A stretch of DNA of 6,754 nt. It comes from Novosphingobium sp. GTDB taxonomy: Bacteria; Pseudomonadota; Alphaproteobacteria; Sphingomonadales; Sphingomonadaceae. The stretch is from NCBI GenBank assembly GCA_030830245.1, contig JAURNJ010000081.1, positions 1 to 6,754 of the forward strand. Direction: 5' to 3'. The notes beneath the pieces are model-generated. The model saw only the letters and a list, made by a program, of their open reading frames with translations, was not told the DNA's origin and ran no database searches. Shown here piece by piece: positions 5,862-6,754 of the stretch (positions within the stretch are counted from its first letter, which is position 1; each line of letters opens with the position of its first letter). The position numbers and the translations under genes were made by a program.

Positions 5862-6754
5862 TTGGAAGGGTACAGGGAACTGATGGATGCGGCGCGGCAC
5901 GAAGCCGGGCTGGACAATTTCGGCGAGGATTCGTTTCGCGAGGGACTCGAAGTCCTGTGCGGCTCGGTCGAGCGCGAGGCGCGCCTCAATGCCACTGGCG
6001 AACATGCCATGCGCGCCCTGATCCTGCGCTACCTGCGCCAGCGGCTCGAGGTCGAGGAATGGTATTGCCTGCACCCTGAAACCGAGGATCGTCCGCTGGA
6101 AGCGCCGCTGTTCGGCGTCAGCCTGCCACGCACTGGCTCGACCGCGCTTTCCTTCCTGCTGTCGAGCGATCCGGGCATCCGCTACCTGCGGCAATGGGAG
6201 AGCGCCCAGCCCTTTCCGCCGCCCTCGACCGTGACCGGGCCGGACCCGCGCCGTGGCGCGCCCTCCACCTTCGATGGCAGCAGCGAAACCGCCAGCCGCT
6301 GGACTCCCAGCGGGATCGACGGGGCCTATGAATGCCTCGACCTCATGGGGCTCGATTTCCGCTCGCAGATGTTCATCGCCTATGCGCAGATCCCCACTTA
6401 TCACGACTGGCTGCTCGCTGCCGATCTGACCTCGACCTACGCCTACGAACGGCGCATTCTCAAGATGCTGCAATGGGGCGAGGAACTGCGCCCGTGGCGG
6501 CTCAAGACGCCGATGCACATTCTCTACATGGATCATCTCGACAAGGTGTTTCCCGATGCGCGGTTCGTCATGACCCACCGCGATCCGACCGACGTGATCC
6601 TGTCGGTCGCGACGATCTACGCCGAATTGCAGGGGATGTTCTCGGACCACGCTGATCCCAAATATGCCGGGGAAGAGAACGCCTCGATGTGGTCTGAGGG
6701 CATGAACCGGCTGATCGCCTTTCGCGACAAGCCGGGCAACGACGAGCGCTTTTA
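5862..6754 (+). CDS. PAPS-dependent sulfotransferase, Sulfotransfer_3 type (3' end outside window)
   Basis: Predicted transfer of sulfate from PAPS to a hydroxyl or amine acceptor; the acceptor is unknown. About 297 codons are visible and the frame is open at the right edge. Related bacterial proteins run to roughly 380-400 residues, so the C-terminus is missing. The N-terminal part (1-65), with EAGLDNFGEDSFREGLEVL (14-32), is typical of this branch. The 5'-phosphosulfate loop is GVSLPRTGSTALSFLLSSDP (85-104), with R90, G92, S93 and T94. LKTPMH (214-219) matches the conserved K-x-P-x-H strand, and FPDARFVMTHRDPTDVILS (230-248), with R240 and S248, is the 3'-phosphate-binding motif. No signal peptide is seen, so it is cytoplasmic. 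TTG at 5862 is preferred; ATG at 5883 would give a protein 7 residues shorter. It is divergent from the minus-strand trio and shares a 119-bp control region with it. The family is well supported by two independent PAPS motifs. Confidence 0.88.
   Translation, partial: MEGYRELMDAARHEAGLDNFGEDSFREGLEVLCGSVEREARLNATGEHAMRALILRYLRQRLEVEEWYCLHPETEDRPLEAPLFGVSLPRTGSTALSFLLSSDPGIRYLRQWESAQPFPPPSTVTGPDPRRGAPSTFDGSSETASRWTPSGIDGAYECLDLMGLDFRSQMFIAYAQIPTYHDWLLAADLTSTYAYERRILKMLQWGEELRPWRLKTPMHILYMDHLDKVFPDARFVMTHRDPTDVILSVATIYAELQGMFSDHADPKYAGEENASMWSEGMNRLIAFRDKPGNDERF

Noticed and set aside
5471..6010. N-terminal extension of the NMO-type flavoprotein to position 6010
   Set aside because: It would overlap the small-protein gene and the sulfotransferase, has Arg/Ser-rich shadow composition, and would make the protein about 180 residues longer than the family. 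ATG at 5470 has a strong GGAGGAA.
5796..6650. 284-codon minus-strand open frame opposite the sulfotransferase
   Set aside because: The plus strand encodes two PAPS-binding motifs in one frame; the antisense frame has no recognisable fold.
1..6754. tRNA/rRNA genes, CRISPR array, insertion sequence, phage or toxin-antitoxin/defence genes
   Set aside because: No cloverleaf-like segment, regularly spaced repeats, transposase or integrase motifs, or defence-domain motifs were seen on either strand.

Overview
The window looks like ordinary chromosomal DNA from a GC-rich alphaproteobacterium, most likely a sphingomonad (Novosphingobium/Erythrobacter type). The reasons are high GC, mostly G/C-ending codons, the gene repertoire (an ilvB-like ThDP enzyme, Ugd, a nitronate-monooxygenase-type flavoprotein, a crotonase and a Sulfotransfer_3-type sulfotransferase), and a short extragenic palindrome of a kind common in this group. 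The taxonomic assignment is an inference from gene style, not from a marker gene.

Layout. 1-984 (minus): the first 328 residues of a thiamine-diphosphate enzyme of the acetolactate synthase/benzoylformate decarboxylase superfamily, cut by the left edge. 985-1166: divergent intergenic region with a pair of 11-bp direct repeats and a small hairpin. 1167-2471 (plus): UDP-glucose 6-dehydrogenase, starting at TTG. 2589-3626 (plus): aldo/keto reductase with a complete catalytic tetrad. 3627-3686: convergent gap holding a palindromic repeat. 3687-5742 (minus): a tightly packed three-gene set read in the order small membrane-anchored Lys/Ala/Pro-rich protein, NMO-type flavoprotein, crotonase-fold protein. 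5743-5861: divergent gap with a perfect 7-bp dyad. 5862-6754 (plus): sulfotransferase, probably starting at TTG and cut by the right edge.

How the genes work together. The only grouping with real operon support is the minus-strand trio (gaps of 26 and 23 bp, each gene with its own Shine-Dalgarno). It may link an FMN oxidoreductase to an acyl-CoA step, but the substrate cannot be read from the sequence. Ugd makes UDP-glucuronate for surface polysaccharide; no other polysaccharide gene is visible. The remaining genes look like independent transcription units.

I see no mobile element, CRISPR array, RNA gene, phage gene or defence system, and no clearly novel multi-gene system. The most notable point is that the crotonase lacks both glutamates used by classical enoyl-CoA hydratases. 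That makes the automatic label 'enoyl-CoA hydratase' doubtful for this operon.
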